From positions 1-7,701 of the forward strand of contig JAIPEV010000078.1 in the NCBI GenBank assembly GCA_021736965.1: a stretch of DNA of 7,701 bases, written 5' to 3'. This document shows positions 5,915-7,701 of the stretch, piece after piece (within the stretch, counting starts at the first letter, position 1; every line of letters starts with the position of its first letter). Both the position numbers and the translations under genes were made by a program. The stretch comes from Halanaerobiales bacterium. Lineage in GTDB: Bacteria; Bacillota; Halanaerobiia; Halanaerobiales; M55B127. The notes below the pieces were generated by a model. The model was given only the letters and a program-made list of their open reading frames with translations. It had not been told where the DNA came from and did no database searches.

Positions 5915-6340
5915 ATGGTTAAGTTTAGAAAAATGTTGATTAATGATAAAGGTTTTACACTTATTGAATTATTGGTTGTAATTGCTGTGTTGGGTATATT
6001 GGCTGCGATTGCTATTCCAAGGTTGACAAATATTCGTGATAAAGCTGAAGATACTAATATTGATTCAGCAGTTGGTGCATTAAGAAATGGATTAGAAATG
6101 CATTATGCTGAAACTGGAAGTTATCCCTCTATGGGAGCGAGTGATAGTTTTATGGATATCGCTGGATCTGTTTCAGATTATACAACAATACCAGATGTAA
6201 GTTCTTATATTTCTAGTACAACTCCAACTGATAATTCTGGAAATCAATCAACCTTTTCAATAACTGTTAATAGTGCAAACACAACTAAAACATGGACAAT
6301 TACACCGGGCGGATTAAGTACTGGTACTTCTACTTCATAG
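5915..6340 (+). CDS. pilA: Major type IV pilin (PilA / GspG-like)
   Basis: This is the probable main fibre subunit, with 141 residues. The leader is MVKFRKMLINDKG and the mature start is FTLIELLVVIAVLGILAAIAIPR, an almost canonical type IV pilin N-terminus. PilD cuts after Gly13, and Glu18 is the +5 glutamate. The long helix continues through NIRDKAEDTNIDSAVGALRNGLEMHYAETGSYP, the pattern shared by Firmicute pilins and GspG. The C-terminal third is rich in Ser, Thr and Asn with no cysteine, so there is no disulfide-closed D region. ATG at 5915 has AAGGAG (5899-5904) and GGAG nearer the start. Met7 is an alternative start giving a short leader, but it lacks an SD. The major-pilin role is inferred from the canonical signal, its own leader region, and the downstream hairpin. 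GspG-type pseudopilin is the alternative, and the neighbouring pilT favours a pilus. Confidence 0.92.
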   Translation: MVKFRKMLINDKGFTLIELLVVIAVLGILAAIAIPRLTNIRDKAEDTNIDSAVGALRNGLEMHYAETGSYPSMGASDSFMDIAGSVSDYTTIPDVSSYISSTTPTDNSGNQSTFSITVNSANTTKTWTITPGGLSTGTSTS

Positions 6341-6354
6341 TGTAGTTTTAATCT

Positions 6355-6373
6355 CCCCCCCTATTTTGGGGGG
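6355..6373 (+). promoter_or_regulatory. G/C hairpin after pilA, no U tract
   Basis: A run of seven C (6355-6361), a TATTTT loop, and six G (6368-6373) form a strong six-pair stem 15 bases after the pilA stop. The bases after it (AATTCATAAGG) are not U-rich, so it is not a standard intrinsic terminator. The likely effect is to protect the 3' end of a processed pilA message or lower expression of downstream genes. It ends eight bases before the SD of the next gene. Confidence 0.6.
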
Positions 6374-6380
6374 AATTCAT

Positions 6381-6387
6381 AAGGTGA
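6381..6387 (+). promoter_or_regulatory. Ribosome binding site that fixes the TTG start at 6393
   Basis: AAGGTGA is followed by TTG at 6393 after five bases. The in-frame TTG at 6366 lies in the hairpin loop and would give an over-long leader without an SD. The downstream TTG gives an eight-residue leader, so it is preferred. Confidence 0.65.
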
Positions 6388-6392
6388 TTATA

Positions 6393-6794
6393 TTGAAATT
6401 ATATTTTAATAATGGATTTACTATGATTGAAATTCTTATTGTTATTATTATTATTTCAATTCTTATTTTATTAAGTTATCCCAGATTAGTCGAGGTAATT
6501 GATAAATCATATGATGTCAATATCAAAAAAATAGCAGGTTCTTTCAGAAATTTTATGAGTATGTATATTCAAGATCATAATAGATATCCTGAATCAATAT
6601 ATAATTATAATCAGCTTAAAGATGATCTTTTAAATGAATATGGGGAACTATCAGATATAACTGAAATTATCAAATCAGATAATTATGAAGTAGATAATAG
6701 TTCTAATCCTAAGACTTATACTCTAAAGTTAGTCAGTTCTAAAACAAATAAAATTTATATAATTACCCCCACTGGTTTTACTGTTACTCAATGA
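6393..6794 (+). CDS. Minor pilin, diverged tandem paralogue of PilA
   Basis: From TTG at 6393 the product is 133 residues. The leader is MKLYFNNG, then FTMIEILIVIIIISILILLSYPRLVEV, with Gly8 before the cut and Glu13 at +5. It aligns by eye with PilA along its whole length. The helix ends in YPRL (IPRL in PilA), followed by SFRNFMSMYIQDHNRYP (ALRNGLEMHYAETGSYP in PilA) and a C-terminal TYTLKL...IYIITPTGFTV (TFSITV...TWTITPGGLST in PilA). This indicates a duplication followed by divergence. No cysteines are present. The hydrophobic helix is unusually rich in Ile. It is separated from pilA by the G/C hairpin, and pilD follows after 15 bases. It is likely a lower-abundance pilin, either in the fibre or a modulator of assembly. 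An alternative major or condition-specific pilin cannot be excluded. Confidence 0.85.
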   Translation: MKLYFNNGFTMIEILIVIIIISILILLSYPRLVEVIDKSYDVNIKKIAGSFRNFMSMYIQDHNRYPESIYNYNQLKDDLLNEYGELSDITEIIKSDNYEVDNSSNPKTYTLKLVSSKTNKIYIITPTGFTVTQ

Positions 6795-6809
6795 TGAAGG
6801 AGAAATTAT

Positions 6810-7553
6810 ATGTCATTAATAATATTTATAACAGGATTAATTATTGGTAGTTTTTTAAATGTAGTTATTCATAGATTACCTTTAAAAAAATCAATAGTTT
6901 TCCCTTCTTCTCATTGCCCTAATTGTGAAGCTAAATTAAAGTATTATGATCTAATTCCAGTTCTTAGTTATATTTTTATAAAAGGTAAATGTAGATACTG
7001 TGCTCAAAAAATATCTTTGCAGTATCCAATAGTTGAAACTTTAACTGCGCTATTATTTTTACTTACATTTCTAAAATATGGTTTAACTTCCGAATTTATA
7101 ATATTTATATTATTAATATCTATTTTAATAGTTGTTTCTTTTATCGATATTAAGTATCAAATTATTCCGAATGAAATTACTTTTATTTTTATACCGCTTG
7201 GACTTATACTTTCATTATTGTTTAATCATATTTCATTTGTTAATTCTTTGTTAGGTTTAGTTATACCGGCTGGTTTATTACTTTTAATTGCTTTTATATA
7301 TAAAAAAGGAATGGGTCTTGGAGATGTTAAACTAATTGGAATGATTGGTGTTTTTATCGGGTGGAGATATGCTTTAGTATCTATCTTTATTGGTGCTTTA
7401 TTTGGTTCACTTTATGGAATATATATGATGGTTATTGGAAATATGGATCGGAAAACTAAAATTCCTTTTGGACCTTTTATTAGTTTAGGTGCTGTGATTA
7501 TGATTTTGTATGGTAATTTATTGATTGGCTGGTATCTAGGTTTATTTATCTAA
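6810..7553 (+). CDS. pilD: Prepilin peptidase / N-methyltransferase PilD (GspO family)
   Basis: This is an integral membrane aspartic protease that removes prepilin leaders after the conserved Gly and methylates the new N-terminal residue. It has 247 residues. The N-terminal segment has GSFLNVVIHRLP (13-24), then the cytoplasmic methylase-associated zinc motif with Cys36, Cys39, Cys61 and Cys64 (CPNC and CRYC) and the YDLIPVLSY signature between them. Catalytic aspartates are Asp113 (in FIDIKYQIIPN) and Asp172 (in GMGLGDVKL). The conserved IPFGPFIS lies near the C-terminus. About seven to eight hydrophobic segments are visible. ATG has AAGGAGA (6797-6803) at a 6-base spacing. It would process all prepilins encoded here. 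Both activities are expected because both the cysteine motif and the aspartates are intact. Confidence 0.96.
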   Translation: MSLIIFITGLIIGSFLNVVIHRLPLKKSIVFPSSHCPNCEAKLKYYDLIPVLSYIFIKGKCRYCAQKISLQYPIVETLTALLFLLTFLKYGLTSEFIIFILLISILIVVSFIDIKYQIIPNEITFIFIPLGLILSLLFNHISFVNSLLGLVIPAGLLLLIAFIYKKGMGLGDVKLIGMIGVFIGWRYALVSIFIGALFGSLYGIYMMVIGNMDRKTKIPFGPFISLGAVIMILYGNLLIGWYLGLFI

Positions 7554-7572
7554 CCTGAATGGAGGAAAAAAG

Positions 7573-7701
7573 ATGTTGATAGACAATAATTCGGGTTATA
7601 CTTTAGTTGAAATTGTTTTAGCAATTGCTATTTTGGGTCTTGTTTTTGTACCAGTTTTGGGGTTTTTGACTAATTCAAGTGGAATAATCACTTATGCTGA
7701 T
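7573..7701 (+). CDS. Minor pilin, PilV/GspI-like, N-terminal part (runs off window)
   Basis: The gene starts at ATG 7573 with GGAGG (7561-7565) upstream, and 43 residues are visible before the window edge. The leader is MLIDNNSG, then YTLVEIVLAIAILGLVFVPVLGFLTNSS, with Gly8 before the cleavage site and the +5 Glu present. The VPVL break in the helix and the short leader are common in PilV/GspI/GspJ-type minor pilins. The leader is unusual in having no Lys or Arg and one Asp. It lies 19 bases after pilD and so is probably in the same operon. A more exact family call needs the missing globular domain. Confidence 0.8.
   Translation, partial: MLIDNNSGYTLVEIVLAIAILGLVFVPVLGFLTNSSGIITYAD

Noticed and set aside
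6341..6380. Intrinsic terminator after pilA
   Set aside because: The stem is strong but is followed by AATTCATAAGG, not a U tract. It is annotated as a hairpin of another role.
6366..6392. Nine-residue N-terminal extension of the PilA paralogue from TTG 6366
   Set aside because: The TTG is in the hairpin loop, without an SD, and the extension crosses the SD AAGGTGA of the better TTG at 6393.

Overview
The window lies inside a chromosomal type IV pilus (T4P) / type II secretion-like gene cluster. All genes are on the + strand and packed head to tail. The DNA is very A+T-rich, with AGA/AGG arginine codons, strong purine-rich Shine-Dalgarno (SD) sites and several TTG starts. The gene set (MshEN-type PilB, PilT, PilC, short cysteine-free pilin, four-cysteine PilD) fits a low-GC anaerobic Firmicute, possibly a Halanaerobiales- or Clostridia-like bacterium. 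That placement is an inference from style and gene content, not from a marker gene.

Left block (1-1414): four overlapping small genes for pilin-like proteins. They are the tail of a GspH/FimT-like protein, then GspI/PilV-like, GspJ/PilW-like and GspK/PilX-like proteins, in the H-I-J-K order of the minor (tip) pseudopilins of type II secretion. Each gene overlaps the next by 5-14 bases, each start has its own SD site, and none of the three visible starts is ATG. The best-supported starts are TTG (162), ATT (571) and ATA (1058). The last two are rare start codons, and they explain why simple ORF calling misplaces these genes.

Middle (1415-1776): a 362-base gene-free region with a good extended -10 sigma-A promoter candidate, weaker promoter candidates nearer pilB, and a C-rich/G-rich segment that can form two competing structures. 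It probably ends the pilin operon, starts the pilB operon, or does both through attenuation.

Right block (1777-7701): pilB (extension ATPase with an N-terminal c-di-GMP-binding-type MshEN domain), pilT (retraction ATPase), pilC (inner-membrane platform), a 137-base gap with an inverted-repeat RNA-like element, the major pilin pilA, a G/C hairpin without a U tract, a diverged paralogue of pilA, pilD (prepilin peptidase/methylase), and the start of another PilV/GspI-like pilin cut by the window edge. PilD would cleave and N-methylate all the prepilins. PilB and PilT would power assembly and disassembly on PilC. PilA would form the fibre, and the minor pilins would prime it or sit at its tip.

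I found no mobile element, CRISPR array, tRNA or rRNA. The machinery belongs to known families. The less ordinary points are the unusual start codons, the structured untranslated regions, and the sign of a second minor-pilin set beginning at the right edge.
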